In this document: positions 35,351-48,261 of the stretch, in pieces
How positions within the stretch are numbered: position 1 is the first letter of the stretch
How the letters are laid out: each line of letters starts with the position of its first letter
Source: Magnolia sinica
Lineage: Eukaryota; Streptophyta; Magnoliopsida; Magnoliales; Magnoliaceae
DNA length: 64,000 nucleotides
Direction of reading: 5' to 3'
NCBI RefSeq assembly: GCF_029962835.1
Contig: NC_080582.1
Span: 19,414,032-19,478,031, forward strand
Position numbers and translations under genes: made by a program
Notes under the pieces: generated by a model
What the model was told of the DNA's origin: nothing
The model's database searches: none
The model's input: the letters and a program-made list of their open reading frames with translations, nothing else

Positions 35351-38300
35351 TGTAACATCTCAAAAAAAATCCGTACAAAGACCCGAGTACCACCTCAGGC
35401 AAAAATTACCCAGGACCAAAACCTTTAGAAATTAGGTTCATTTAGCAAGTGCTAAATTAGAGTGCTTGTGAAATTAGCACTAATCACTTTAAATATGATC
35501 TACAAGACCCAAAACGTACAGAATCATTGACGCTACATTACCCTGAAATCTAGAATCCATTCTTAAACCCGGTTGCTCTCGGGAGCACACCGAAACTTCG
35601 TATCGGACCTAAACCGTATGTCAAAAGTCCGATTTCTCCGAAACTATACGGATATGACCGCATTACTGGACTTGACAACCCCCTCAGAAATCAAGTCCTA
35701 ATTATGTCTAAAAATGCACAACTTGAGCTCGGACTGAAGTGTGTGAGAAACGTGAAAATATTTAGAAATAAAAATCTGAATTTAAGTAATCTGAGTCGTG
35801 TCGCTTACGGGCCAAATATAAGGATTCAGACCATCAGAATCTGACCCAAATACACCCTCGGATCAGGAGAAATGTCCCACACATGTCGATGTACTTGTGG
35901 CCCTGATCAAGTGACCGTGACCGTTGAACTAAAACCGGTCCGCCACGGCTGATCTGTAAATCCGATCGGAACGAAAACTCAGCCTGACCTAGATCCATGG
36001 TCAGGGAGCTTAAGTCCGACCGCACGTGGAAAAGGGGCCACCAGAAGTGCTCCGTTGGACCGAAACAGTCCGTATTTGGATATAACCTAAGTATACCTTG
36101 GCCCTGGGGCCATTTCCATCAAACCTGGGCCTATATAAGGACCTTAAACACTCTCTCTCATATGCCATACGAATTTTGCAAACCCTAAGGGAAAAAAGAG
36201 AGAAAAGAGAATAAGAAAGTGAGAAAGAGAGAGAGTGAGTGAGAGATAGATGTTGAGATCTTTCCCTGACGCTCCACGTGCTTAGCCACCACTGCTATGT
36301 CGCTATACGGGCGATACCAATCCCGTTCTTAGGTAAGAAAACCTAACCTTAATCTGTTTTAGGGTTTCAGATAGTGTAAGTTATGAAATAGCTAACCTAA
36401 TTTATACTATGGGTTGCCAATCTGCCGTAGACAAAGACTTAGCTTTAAAACTGAGTTCGTTACGAGTCTACCGGCGAAAGGTGCAGACTATAAACGTATA
36501 GGTTATGGTTTTCAAGGCTTTCAATATTGGTTAATAGTTTATTACTGATGTGGGTGCTATTTCACATGCCAAATGCGATATTTATTTCGCGTTTCAGATA
36601 TATATGAACTATATGGAGTTTAGGGTATTCCATGTATTTATAAAAAGGGTCGTATACGTATGGAATTTGAACGTGTGTTTGCCATGACTAATTGTCGTGT
36701 GGTTATGCTAGTTGTATGTGTAACAACTCCTTGGCGAAAGGATTTACCCTAAGACGTGTTGTCACCAACATACATCATGTATGTTGGAATATGTAGTCTA
36801 AGTGTTTGTAGAAATGTCTGAATGAACAAGTATGTAATAAATTGTACTTTATATGGGCGTTGAGAAGAGATTCTCAACTACCTTAACGATGCGTATGATT
36901 TTCTCCATGTAACTTACATTCTTGTCTATTTTACTTAGGGATTATATATGCGTGAATTCCTGTGTAAGTTGAAATCCATCAAATGCTCACATGCTAGTAT
37001 GATTGGAATTGTTGATCTATTACTGTTCTGATTAGCTTGTATGATTATCTGTTATAATTGAATGTATTTGGGACTATGAAATAGTCCAGGCAATCAGTAA
37101 CAGGTTCTGATTTGGTGGCTGAGATTGTCTCGCCACATAGGACGTGATCGATGAATCTGAGCCGTACTTGGGATGTTGGCAGTGGTTAGGCCACACGGAG
37201 TGCTTATATACTTCATGTCGATTAACTCAACATGCGCCCGTACCAGTTGAGCTCGTCAAGTAACCCGATTGACCCAATGTATGTTCACCATGTATGGACG
37301 CTACTGCTTGAACCTAAGATACCAAACTCACCAGTGAAAGGCCCCTTTAACCTTGGTACCTCAATCCACTAAGACTCATGAGCCGGGCATGGTGGTATGG
37401 GATACCGTGGTCGAACTGTCGGTCTACGCTGAGATGACGAGCCTCCCCGTAGTGACCAGTGAGCAACCTAAACTCGTGAGCCGAATACGGTGGTATGGGA
37501 CACTGTATTCGAGCTATCGACTTACACTGATAAGGTGACGAGCCCTTTGTAGTGACCTCGAGCGTACGCTAAAACTGCGTAGAGGCGACGAACCCTTATG
37601 TAGCAACAGGAGTACACTAGGCCTGCACTGATAAGGTGACGAGCCCTTTGCAGCGACCTAGAACCATATCATCGTATGAGATTTACTAGGATTGACGACC
37701 CTAGAATGGATCATCGTTTGGGAATTGATATAAGGGAAGTACCTTAGCTTCCCAATCCTACTGTATGAAAAGGACTAATAAGAACTCGATAATCATGTTC
37801 ATGCACCGCACTGCATGTGTCGTTTGGCGTTGGGCAGAGCACTGAGGAAGTGACTGACATGCGCGACCGTTAGATGAAGATCGCAGAGGGAGTGCAGGCG
37901 AGGGCATGCATCATTTATACATACCATTCTTGCATTAATCACAGTACTTAGGAATGTTTGATTGTATTACTCTATCATTACTGCTTGACTGAATTGATAA
38001 CATGTTAACCTTTGCTTTATTGTTCCACTGAGTTAATCACTCACTCCCACGTTACGGGATGATGTTGTACACACCAACCAGACTGTCTTAGATGCAGATG
38101 AAGACCCGACTGATGAGGCGGAGGCGGACTTCGTAGACGATGAGGATGTCTTCTCCTATATGCAGTATTCTGGCGGGTTTACCTAGACCGTTCTGATCGA
38201 CGGGGCTTCAGGGTTACACTTGTAGAGGACTCTCACGTTTTTGACATTTTATAACTTAAAACAGTATTTGTACTATTTCACCTGGGAGGTGTTTATACTC

Positions 38301-38526
38301 TGGAGATGTACCACGACTTATATACTTTATACTCATCTATTATAGTCTTCCGCGTGCGTAAATTTAACTGTCTCTGGAGTATGATACGCTGTTTTGGTAT
38401 GATCTCATTCATGTTTTAGGCACTAATACAAACAACATTTAATCATCCTCAAATATGTTGCATAAATGATGCGTTGGAACTCGAGAGTTGGACTTTTACT
38501 CGACCCCCAATTTTTAGGGCGTTACA
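35351..38526 (+). repeat. 3' LTR of the Tekay-type element, 3176 bp
   Basis: Starts tgtaacatctcaaaaaaaatccg, ends tttttagggcgttaca. Uninterrupted; TATA box at 36132-36139. It differs from the 5' LTR by scattered mostly C/T and G/A changes and a few small indels (for example gttcgttacg versus gttccg near 36450). This copy gives the empty target for the 19463-23484 insertion: 'aagggaagtaccttagcttcccaatc' at 37732 on. Confidence 0.92.
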
Positions 38527-38531
38527 CCTTA

Positions 38532-39410
38532 CAACACTACCATTCATCCAACCATTCAAGGCTTAATCAGTTTCATCAAACCAAAGCATTAGCATCGTGC
38601 AACATGCATTCCCTTCTCAACCCCCTTACTCTTCATACATATCGATATTACACTACATTCCATCATTTTCTCGTATCTAACTGGGGGGCATATACTCTAA
38701 TGTTTGCCGATATAATCAAAGCAGGTCCACAAGAAACCTTAGCCGATTAGCTATCGCTTTATCATATACATTGTTTTCTATAGTTTCTCACATCTAACTT
38801 ATAGGCGTATGCTCTATGGCTTGTCAATATAATCGGAGCAGGTCCACTAGAAACCTTAGCCAATTAGCCGTTGTTTATCATAAGCATCGATATAGCATCA
38901 AACATCTCATACATCACATTTTTATATACTTTGCACCCTGCGCTCAATCGTTTTGAATGTATGCTCTTCGGCTTGCAGATATAATCGGATTCTGCCCATA
39001 ATAAACTTGAATCGATCAATCACCATTGCCATTACAATGCATTATATTTTCTGCACGCGAGAACTAGTCATATTCCTTATAAATTAGATAGATCTTGTGA
39101 AGTAAAGACCGTACATATGTACGGGCATAGTGGGTGCCTAACACCTTCCCTCTCTTTAACTACAGTCATTTACTCAGAATCTTTGGAACACTAACTCATG
39201 AGTCATCTTAGGGTTAAATATCTTCGGATTCTCAATTCTAAGTGTTTCTATAGGGTCCAATCGATTATAGGATCATAATAATTGATTAGTGGAGACTCTG
39301 GTCAAATATAACACCCTTTTACCCCCAAACGAAAGCCCTCGAGTGAGACAACTAGTGGAAAAAAGAGTCGATCTCCCGTCCCCTTAGAAAATCTGCACTT
39401 TAGATTCCAC
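38532..39410 (+). mobile_element. Right part of the second Tat-like LTR and its primer-binding region
   Basis: Contains 'gtacgggcatagtgggtgcctaacaccttccctc' (about 39119-39154), a highly conserved block near the 3' end of Tat-lineage LTRs, then 'agtggagactctgg' (39288-39301), which resembles the Tat primer-binding region 'agtggcgactctg', and 'cccccaaacgaaagccctcgag', usual early internal sequence. Three imperfect copies of 'ggcatatactctaatgtttgccgatataatc' occur at 38689, 38813 and 38965. Truncated at about 39410 by the tandem array. Identification from memory of block sequences. Confidence 0.5.
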
Positions 39411-40966
39411 AATGGGGAGTCTTAGAGTCATCTCATACTCTTACATGACATCTGAGAGGTCACACCGGTGTGGGGCTAGGGCTGATATATATGTAGTGAG
39501 TACCATGGCATTGAAATCTTCTTCAAAGGAAATACGAGGGTTACACACGAAGATAGGTATTGTACTTATGTCTCGTAATATCAAGAATAGATATTTATCA
39601 TCAAAAAGACATATAACATTAACAATAAGGTAGAGTGTTAGATATTAAAATTGTTAATCTTGATAGCTCCTATATTGATTCCTCTATGTAAATGTCATAA
39701 AGTTCTAGTCTTTAGTCTTTTGTTTTTTTAATTACATCTTGACTTCTTGCGATAAAGACACGGGCGACCTTAAGGGTCGTTTGGCAGCATGGTTTCCATG
39801 TGAATTGGAATCCAAATCCTAATTACCATATAATCTATGTGAATTGGAATCCTAGGTGGTGTTTGGTACTATGCATATGGATTCCATGTGAATCCAAAAT
39901 TTTTGTTTCGCAAGTTTCTCCATGCATGACATACATTTCACTATATTCTTAATAGTAAGCCACCATAAGGTTTATATGAAATCCACCCCGATCACCAAGT
40001 GTGTCACTCTATATTAGTCGTAGGACCCAAAACTTAATTCGGTCAATGATTCGGGTGGACCATATGATTGGAAACAATAAACAGGGGATACCTCTCCAAA
40101 CTATTTCCCTTCTTATGGCCCACCTACATCACGAACCGGGCCGATTTTTGGGCCCTATGACTAAAATGGATTGGCATACTTAATGATTGGGGTAGATTTC
40201 ATGTAAACATTAAGGTGAGGTATACCAATTCTTGAAGCCAATAAAGTCATTTCATGTATATATATAATAATAATAAATAAATAAATAAATAAAAGTCTTG
40301 ACATTGAACCCATTTAGTCCTTAAAAATATTATGGGGCTGGCTATTATGATTTTTATATAAAATCCACCTTGATTACCAAGTGCGTTGCTTTATTTGAGT
40401 CATAGGACCCAAATATCGTATTGCTCTGTAATTCAAGTGGATCATACGAATGGTTGTTTACCTTCATATGAATCATAAGAGTTGAGGATGGACATGTTTT
40501 TTGTGTCTGTACACATATATTTTACCTCTGTATCCAACGATTGGAGTAGATTTTATATAATCATCACGTGAGCCCTTAAAAAATCAAGGGTGGGTATCTC
40601 TCTCCTGACTTTTTCCTTGGTATGGCCCACCTGAACACACCGAACTGATTTTTGGGATCTAGGTTAAATTAATAGGACACTTATTGTTTAGGGTGGATTT
40701 CACATGAACATGACAGTGTGGCCCACCAATTCTTAGAGCAAATATAGTATTGATTTTAATGTTGATGTCATCCATGGTATAATGTAGTAATGGGATTTGA
40801 TAACATAGCTTTTGACAGGGATTCCGAAATGGCTAAAAGAGTGGTAAACTCCGCAGTGCTCTCTAAACACATCTACTTTATGCCTTTACCACCGATTTTC
40901 ACACTTATTTGATAACATTTACCATTATTTTCTTGGTGACAAATGACCCCTTAGCGTAGAGAGTGC
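39411..40966 (+). repeat. Tandem array copy A (partial), interrupted by a MITE
   Basis: 39411-39772 matches copy B from 42325 and copy C from 48018: 'agagtcatctcatac', 'gagaggtcacaccggtgtgggg', 'taccatggcattgaaatcttcttc', 'acattaacaataaggtagagtgtta', 'gataaagacacgggcgacctta'. It resumes at 40951 (ttagcgtagagagtgcac) and joins copy B at about 40967. The unit is not identified; the segment 'aataaggtggag/tgttaaatatt' looks like a copia polypurine tract and LTR start. Confidence 0.6.
39773..40950. mobile_element. PIF/Harbinger-like MITE in array copy A, 1178 bp
   Basis: Flanked by TTA on both sides (39770-39772 and 40951-40953). Copies B and C have a single TTA at the same site (gaccttagtgt, gaacttagtct). 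Ends agggtcgtttggcagcatgg and (reverse complement) ggggtcatttgtcaccaaga, matching at 14 of 20. TTA duplication and a GGG start fit PIF/Harbinger. Internal sequence non-coding, with 'gtggcccacc' repeat motifs and an (aata)n stretch near 40262-40292. Confidence 0.6.
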
Positions 40967-42795
40967 ACCACAGGAAACAATGGTGATTGACCATTAAAAA
41001 CTTTTTATGAGCCACGAGAGTTTTGAATTAAGCTGATATTTGTATTTTCCCTTCATCCATGTTTGTATGTTTGTGTGACATTACCAACCGGGTGGATGGC
41101 AAATAAACATTATAGATTTTGGCCCAACGAAGTCAATCCTGTTGGAATTAAATGGAAAACTAAAAACTTACCTGGGAGAACTGAGGATGTACGCATGTTG
41201 ATGCAACTAATGAGGAGAGTGTTTTATATAATTATCACATATAAATACTGCTGAAGTGGCTCTTGTCATAAGTAGATTTTGCAACCTTGCGAAGTATCAC
41301 TTGGAAGTAGTTTGGGAAGTGGACCTACTACCACGGCACAGAGATATTCCTATGCCAGGTGCTGCGTGGGGCCACGGAGATGTCCATGAAAAATCCACTC
41401 TCCGTCCATTTGTTTTGCAATACCACAATAGGGAAAAAGAATAAAAATCGGGCAGATCCAAATCTCATTTGGCCCACACCAAACGAAACAGTGGAAACAT
41501 AAATGTCCACCGTCAAAACCCTCCTGAAGTAGACCATATTGTTTATATCCCATCCAAACCGTTGATAGGGTTATTACCACTAAGATAAACTGTATTCACA
41601 AATATCATCCTCGTACAAAACTTCTGCCACCCTAGGATATTTAATCTCCACTGTTTCTTGTGGTATGGCCCACATGTATTTTGGGTCTACCTCAGTTTTA
41701 CAATCCCATCCCATTGTGGTCTTAGAAAACAGATGGACAGAGTGGATTTGTCACAGACATATCTGTGGGCCCCATGCAGCCCCAGGCATAGAAAATATCT
41801 TTATGCAGGGTCACATGCAATCCACTTCCTAACGCACACAAACGGCATAATTGATAATGAAATCATCTACCAGTGAGGTGTCATATGTAAAGCAGTTGGG
41901 CTCTATCGTCTAGATTATATTAGATTTCATCAAATCACAACCATTGATTACATATTCAGCTTGGCATTAGTTGCAATCTCTTTGTAATAAAAGTCAGCCC
42001 ACAACCTCCTTACTGACAACTAAAGATTATATAAAGAGATACAGCAGTAGGAGTGCGTGTGGCCATGTAGTTAAAAAAGGACATTTAGTATAATGAAGAC
42101 TATAAAGTAAGGATATACTATGATAACGAGAGCGCGATACTCTTAATAGATAATCTAGTGTCTCATGCAAGAGTAAAACATGTCAAAGTGCGAAAAGGTA
42201 TTGCGTGGATATACTGAGTCGCTACTCTCGTAGAAACAAAAAGGACTATCTTTTTCAAAGTTCTTATTATTTCATGGTCATCTTAGCTTGATTAATAAAG
42301 AATCAACATAGATGAAGAATCTTATAGAGTCATCTCTTACCTTTATATGACGCCAGAGAGGTCATGCCCTGTGGGGACTACGGCTGATATAGATGTGGTG
42401 ACTACCATGGCATTGAAATCTTCTTCGATCAAAGGAGACACGATGGTCACACAAAGATAGCTACTGTGCTTATGTCTCATAATATCAAGAATGAATATTT
42501 ATCCTCGACAAGACATGGAACATTAACAATAAGGTGGAGTGTTAAATATTAAATTTTCTAATCTTGATGGGTCCTAGATCCTTCAAATGTCATCAAATTC
42601 TAGTTCTAGTCTTTTGCCTTTTGTTTTGTTTTGTTTTTAATTACCATCTCGATTTCTTGCGATAAAGAGGTAGGTGACCTTAGTGTAAAAAGTGCACTTG
42701 TTTGGGAGAGTCTTTTTATAATAATGAATTTATTTTCTTTCTTTTGCCTTATTTTGTTCACACCTGCAAGCATAGTTACTTTTACACCTATGTAT
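40967..42795 (+). repeat. Tandem array copy B
   Basis: Aligns in order with copy C: 'ggaaacaatggtgattgaccattaaaaac' (40974; C 45942), 'cttggaagtagtttgggaagtgga' (41299; C 46281), 'gtgaggtgtcatatgtaaa', 'tttttcaaagttcttattatttca', 'gcattgaaatcttctt', 'gtcttttgccttttgttttgtttt', 'cctgcaagcatag'. No protein-coding signal. Lacks the MITE present in A and the 617-bp MITE present in C. Confidence 0.65.
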
Positions 42796-43326
42796 TTTAA
42801 CACATCGTACTTTTCCATACTCGGGTGTTACTATGAAGACCTAACTTAATAACACGCTCAATTTCGTTTTAACTTAAATTAGGCCGTCGTGAAATCTCCT
42901 TGCATGGATTAAACCATCCATCTGTTGATTTTCAAGATGGACCATCATATTATTCTGAAATTGAACCATATTCCATCAATGTTGAGCCTTAAGTCACAAG
43001 ATCGGGCTGTTCGAGTGACTCATTACGTTCAGATGAGTTGAGCTGAGTTGGCTGTAGAGTGAGTCTGTTCGAGTATGGGTTAAGACCAGCCCCTATCTGA
43101 TCAAGTTGTGAGAGAAATTAGAAGGAGAGAGAGAAGAGTAGAGGTTGCGACCAAGTCCCGCTATTGCGCCACACCCTGCTGTCAAATCTGCTAATACAGG
43201 TTGCTTCGAGTTATGAGTTCGAGTCGGGCCGAGTTACTGGTCGAGTTTTGGTCCAGTGATCTTACTGGATAGGTCTGAAAAAGGAGAGAAAACAAAGGAG
43301 AAGAAGAAGAAAGAGAAGCATAAGAA

Positions 43327-43378
43327 GGAGAGAGAGAGAGAGAGAGAGTGCGTGTGTGTGTGTGTGCGCGTGTGAGTG
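43327..43378. repeat. Compound (ga)n(gt)n microsatellite
   Basis: (ga) run followed directly by tgcg(tg)n and gcgcgtgtg. Lies in the solo LTR. Confidence 0.9.
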
Positions 43379-44639
43379 TTGGTGTGGAACTGAGTTTTTG
43401 TGGTGCACTAGTCAGCCTAGTTGAGTTGTCGAGTTGTGTTGTGTGTTTGAATCTTGTCAGAATTTAGAGAGAGAAGAGATGTGGAGGAGGAAGAGATGAA
43501 AAGAGGGAGAGAGAAGTCAACTCGGTTGAGTCGACTCATTGTGTTGACTCAATTAGGTTGGAACTGGACCTCGATTGAGTTCAGTCCCTATTGGGCATTG
43601 CAGGGAAGAAAAGAAGAGTGATAGAAGAGGAGAAAGTAGAAAGAGAGAGTAGAAGTGTTGTTGAGTCGTTACCGAGTTGACTCAATTGAGCCATTGAGTC
43701 TATGGTCGTGGTTGATCTAAGTTCACTTGATTCAACCCATTTTTATAGATGTTGGTTCATGACATCAAGTTCTCACCGATTCACCACTATGCTCGAGATC
43801 AAGTTGAAGTCACATTAAGTCAAATTGAAGCCTATCAAGTTAACTCGGATTCAAGGTGCAATAGCCCCTACTTCTCAATTTGGAATGTTAATTTTAGCGT
43901 AAGCAATAGCTAATCTAGAGTTTTTGAATTGCATATTTGATTGGTTAATGTAGGGTTTGATCTTTTCCTAAATAGCAACATTCAAGTCTGGCTAGTTGTG
44001 TTCAATTGGATCTAGATCGAGAGCACATTTAAGCTACTCAAAGTAGTAAAAATTTTTGTTTTGATTCTGCAGTGATCTCAGGTTAAGAAAGAAGAAAATC
44101 CACTTCGAATGTGAGGATTCCCCCTTTAAGCTTTCCACTTGAGGTCATTAATCTTGATATATGAGATATTTTAATCTCTTATGTTCGGAATCTCTTAAGT
44201 TAATTAATCTACTTGTCGCCGTATACGAATATGTTAATCTGTTACGCAATTGACTCTTGAATTGAATAATTGATATGTCTCTTTAATTCTAGTAAACATG
44301 AAGATTTGATTGCCATATATTATCTCTAGTTGAAAATTGGTCAATCGATTAGATGTTAGCTACTTGTAATTAGTCAATGATATTTTTGGAGCTCCTCGAA
44401 CTAGGAGACATTTTGATTTGATGAATCAAATAAAATTTGTTGTGGACTTACCATCTTGCAGATCATTTATGCCTATGTGCTTTTGGGGATGACCCATTGT
44501 TATCGCATCCTTTGACGTACTATTTACCCTATGTTGCTTTGATTGAATATTTATCATATGCGGTTTTGATGAAATATTTTTTCTTTTATAGCTTGATGAT
44601 TTAATTTGTATAAACTTGCTGATTTCTGAGTTATTATGC

Positions 44640-45020
44640 GGAGTTCTATATGATTTACAGGTGAAGCTGAAGTTCAGTTGTTGATTTTCTAGTCACATTG
44701 CGGAATTTTATATGATTTCGAAATAATGTTAGAGTACACGTGTTGATTTTGTATTCACCTTACAAAGTTCACTTGTATTGTGATTTTCGGGTGAAGCTAA
44801 AGTTCATTTGTTGATTTCTAATGAGTTCATGAGATTTTCGGGTGAAACTGAAGTTCATTTATTGATTTTCTAGTCAACTTACGAAGTTCTATATATATAA
44901 TTTTTGGGTGAAACTGAAGTTCGCTTATTGATTTTCTAATCATTTGCGGAGTTTACGTACAATGTGATTTTCGGGTGAAGTAGAAGATTATACGATGATT
45001 ATCTTATTATCTTGATATGT
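44640..45020. repeat. Minisatellite of about 65-75 bp units
   Basis: Five or six imperfect units built on 'gtgattttcgggtgaagctgaagttcatttgttgattttctagtcaacttgcgaagttc'. Spacing varies. Lies within the 42796-45591 insertion. Confidence 0.75.
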
Positions 45021-46687
45021 TCACTCGTATTGCACCTTCTGCTATATTTTCTTAATAGTGGAATTATGTTGGTTGACTATATTTTTTATGTATATGATCA
45101 TGAGTTAGAATTTTATTGTTAAATATCTCTTTCTGTGTCTTACGAACTATACTTGATTATGAATATTGGATGTGTTATCTTAGAGGGTGTCCTTCAATGT
45201 AGTAGTCATTAACGCTATCAAAATATATTAGTTGATGCAGGTGTAAAGTGAGCTGACGCTATCCACCTAGAGGTTGGAAAGGAACGGGTAGTTTGGGAGC
45301 TAAACGAAGTTCCAGTGGAACATATTAAGCTTCATCATTAGTTGTTAGATTTCTATTTTTTTATTAGTGTACTTTTGGTATTTGGGTTGTATGATTCCTC
45401 TGTGGGCATTACATTTGAATTTTTATTATGAATGGAAAACTTTCACTCAATGCACGGTTTACTCCGCTAGTAATTATTACTAACTCTGATTAATAACAAA
45501 ATTATTTAAATTTAGACTTGAATTTTAAAGGTTAACATGGATTTTCGGAAAACAAATAATATACTCAGGTTTCGAGAACCGAGGTGTTACATGTTTGCTC
45601 TCCTACTCTTGTATGTTGGGTTATTCTCACACAATAGTGTGATATTCGGATCAGTAGTGTCGTGGTGTTAGAACTGAAACCATGGAGTGTGATTGTTATT
45701 ACATAGTGTGTGAGATCAACGAAGGTGTTTTTCATTCATCTATTGGGTTGTGAAATCGGTAATTTGTGCCACAAAAACACCCTGCCTTGGATTAATCATC
45801 CACGTGAATCCTGGGTAGGATTAGGTGCGGCCCTAATTGTGGGGCCCACCCTATTTATGAATTATATATCCACGCAGTACATTTATTTTTCTAGCTCATT
45901 TTATGTCATGAGCGCAAAAAATGACGCGTGGAACAAACCACGGGAAACAGTGGTGATGGACCATTAAAAACTTGTTATGGGCCAAGAAAGTTTTGGATTA
46001 AGTTGAAATTTGTATTTTCCCTTAATCTAGGTCTATGTGGCTTTACCAATATATTGGATGGAAAATAAACATTACAGTGGGCCTTAGGAAGTTTGAAAGA
46101 ATGCAAGTCAATCCTATTGGAAGTAAATGGAAAACTAAAAACTAACCTGAGACAAGAACCAAAGATGTACACAATGTGGATGCAACTAGCAGTGAGAGTG
46201 ATTTATATAATTATCACAGAAAAATATTGAACTGCTAATATTGCTCGAGCAGTTCGTATCATAAAATCTTCAAAAGAATCACTTGGAAGTAGTTTGGGAA
46301 GTGGATTGCCTATGACCCAAGGGCATAGAGATATTCCTATGGCAGGGCCCACCAATATGTCCATGATAAATTCACTTCGTTCATTTGTTTTGCGATAAAA
46401 TAATAGGAAAGGAACTTAAAAATCAGCTGGTAAATCCAAAACTTATGTGAGCCACACCAAATGAAACAGTGGGAATAGAAATGTTGACTATTAAAACCTT
46501 CCTGGAGTTGACCATAATGTTTATATGACATTCATACTGATCATAAGGTTATTACCAGTCAAATAAACAGTAGACGGAAATATCATCCTCATACAAAACT
46601 TCTGCAGCCTCGAGGTGTTTAATGACCACTGTTTCATTAGTATGGGCCACATTAGATCTACCTCAATTTTACAACCCTATTGTGGTC

Positions 46688-47304
46688 AGAAGCGGATTGG
46701 CTGGTGTACCACACACCAGCTATATAGCTGGTGTATTAACATCAGCAAGTTCTGTGGGTCCCATCATGAGGTATGTGCTATATCCAAACCGTCCATCCAT
46801 TTCGCGAGCTCGTAGTAAGGCTTGAGACAAAAAATAAGACATATATAACAATCACGTGGACCACATTGCAAAAAGCAGTAGGGGATTGAACGCCTACCAT
46901 TGAAACCCTTTTAGGGGTCACAGAAGTTTTGGATCAATATGAAATTTGTTTTTCCTCTTCATCCATATATTTTTGACCTTATTAACAGATTGGATGGAAA
47001 ATAAACATTATGGTGGGCCCTACGAATATTTTAATGGTGAAAATCATTATCCTCGCTACTATTTTTGGTGTGGTCCATTTGAGCTTTGGATATGATTCAT
47101 TTTTTTTGTAATGCTCTAAAATGATCTTGAAAAATGGATGAAGTGGATATAATAAATACATCATTGTGGGGTCCATATAACTTTGATCTCCTTTAAACCG
47201 TTCGTACAACTCGAAGATCGAGTAGCATTGGCACTCATCCTAGCACGACACGTATCTACACCAGCTATATAGTTGATGTTTGGTACACCAGCCAATCAGC
47301 TTCC
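46688..47304. mobile_element. Mutator-type MITE with 48-bp inverted repeats, 617 bp
   Basis: Perfect 9-bp target duplication attgtggtc (46679-46687 and 47305-47313), present once in copy B (ccattgtggtcttag, near 41713). Terminal inverted repeats span 46688-46735 and 47257-47304 and match at 43 of 48 positions; their inner part contains the palindromic motif accagctatatagctggt. Interior non-coding, made of the 'gtgggtcccatcatgagg ... aaaccgtccatcca ... tggatggaaaataaacattatggtgggcc' family that recurs through the window. Same family as 11807-12220. Confidence 0.85.
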
Positions 47305-48261
47305 ATTGTGGTCTTGAAAAACATATGAATGAAGTGAATTTGTCACAGACATCTCTATGGTCCCCACACAGCCGTAGGCACAGGAATATCTCTATGCCCT
47401 AGTCACAAGCAATCCACTCCTGGTAGTTTAATGCATCGTAAGGCACACAAAAGGTATAATTGATTATGAAATTCTCTACCTCATACAAAAGGTATAATTG
47501 ATTATGAAATTCTCTACTAATGAGGTATCATATGTAAAATAGTTGAGCTCTGTGGTGTAGATCGTGCCAGAGTTCATCGAATCTTAGCTCAACTATTGAT
47601 TACATGTTTAGTTTGGCATTAGTTGCAATCTCCATGTGTAGTAAAAGTCAGCCCACAACTTCCTCCTTATTGTAAAATAAAGCTGATATAAAGAGCCATA
47701 GCAATGATAAATAGGGGCATGTGTGGCTTTGGTAGTTAATAAAGGACTTCAAGTATAATGAAGACTAGAAAGTAAGGATATACTATGATAACTACAGTAT
47801 AATACTTTCAACAGAGAGTTTACTATTTCATGCGAGAGAAAATATGTCAAAGTGTACCACCGTTTATTTAGAAAAATGTATTGCATGAAGATTAAGTCAA
47901 TCGCTGCTTTTCAATACAAGGGAGTGAGTATAGATGTGTTTACTGAGGGATTATCTTTTTCAAAGTTCTTATTATTTCAAGGTCAGCTTAGCATGATTAA
48001 CAGAAAATCGACATTGATGGGGAGTAGTCGTAGAGTCATCTCATACTTTTACACGACATTAGAGAGGTCACACCAGTGTGGGGGCTATGACTGATATAGA
48101 CGTACCTACTACCATGGCATTGAAATCTTCTCCAAAGGAAACACAAAGGTCACCAGCAGATGGCTATTGTGCTTATGTCTCATAATTCAAGGATGGATAT
48201 TTATCGTCGACAAGACATATAACATTAACAATAAGGTAAGAGTGTTAAATATTAAAATTGG

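Larger units (their letters stand above)
17072..38526 (+). mobile_element. Tekay/Del-type Ty3/gypsy chromovirus with two nested solo LTRs
   Basis: Order: 5' LTR (17072-24274), iMet primer-binding site (24278), extra leader ORF, gag with CCHC knuckle, aspartic protease, reverse transcriptase, RNase H, integrase, chromodomain, polypurine tract (35337-35350), 3' LTR (35351-38526). Flanking 5-mers are ccttg (17067-17071) and cctta (38527-38531), a target duplication with one transition. Removing 19463-23484 and 29709-33646, each with one target copy, leaves about 13.5 kb, usual for Tekay/Del. The coding frame carries several stops and at least three or four small indels, so the copy is inactive. 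Domain order RT-RNaseH-INT plus C-terminal chromodomain defines the clade. Confidence 0.9.
42796..45591 (-). mobile_element. Probable solo LTR between array copies B and C, 2796 bp
   Basis: The right end, aaacctgagaac-type sequence ending 'gaggtgttaca', reads on the minus strand as tgtaacacctcggttctcgaaacc, a standard gypsy LTR start. The left end tttaacacatcg matches TGTAACAC with one change. Flanks tgtat (42791-42795) and tgttt (45592-45596) agree at 4 of 5 positions. No coding domains. The left border is less sure than the right. Confidence 0.55.

Noticed and set aside
42796-45591. A gene between array copies B and C
   Set aside because: No ORF above background, and the ends look like TGTAAC-type LTR termini with a near-matching 5-bp duplication.
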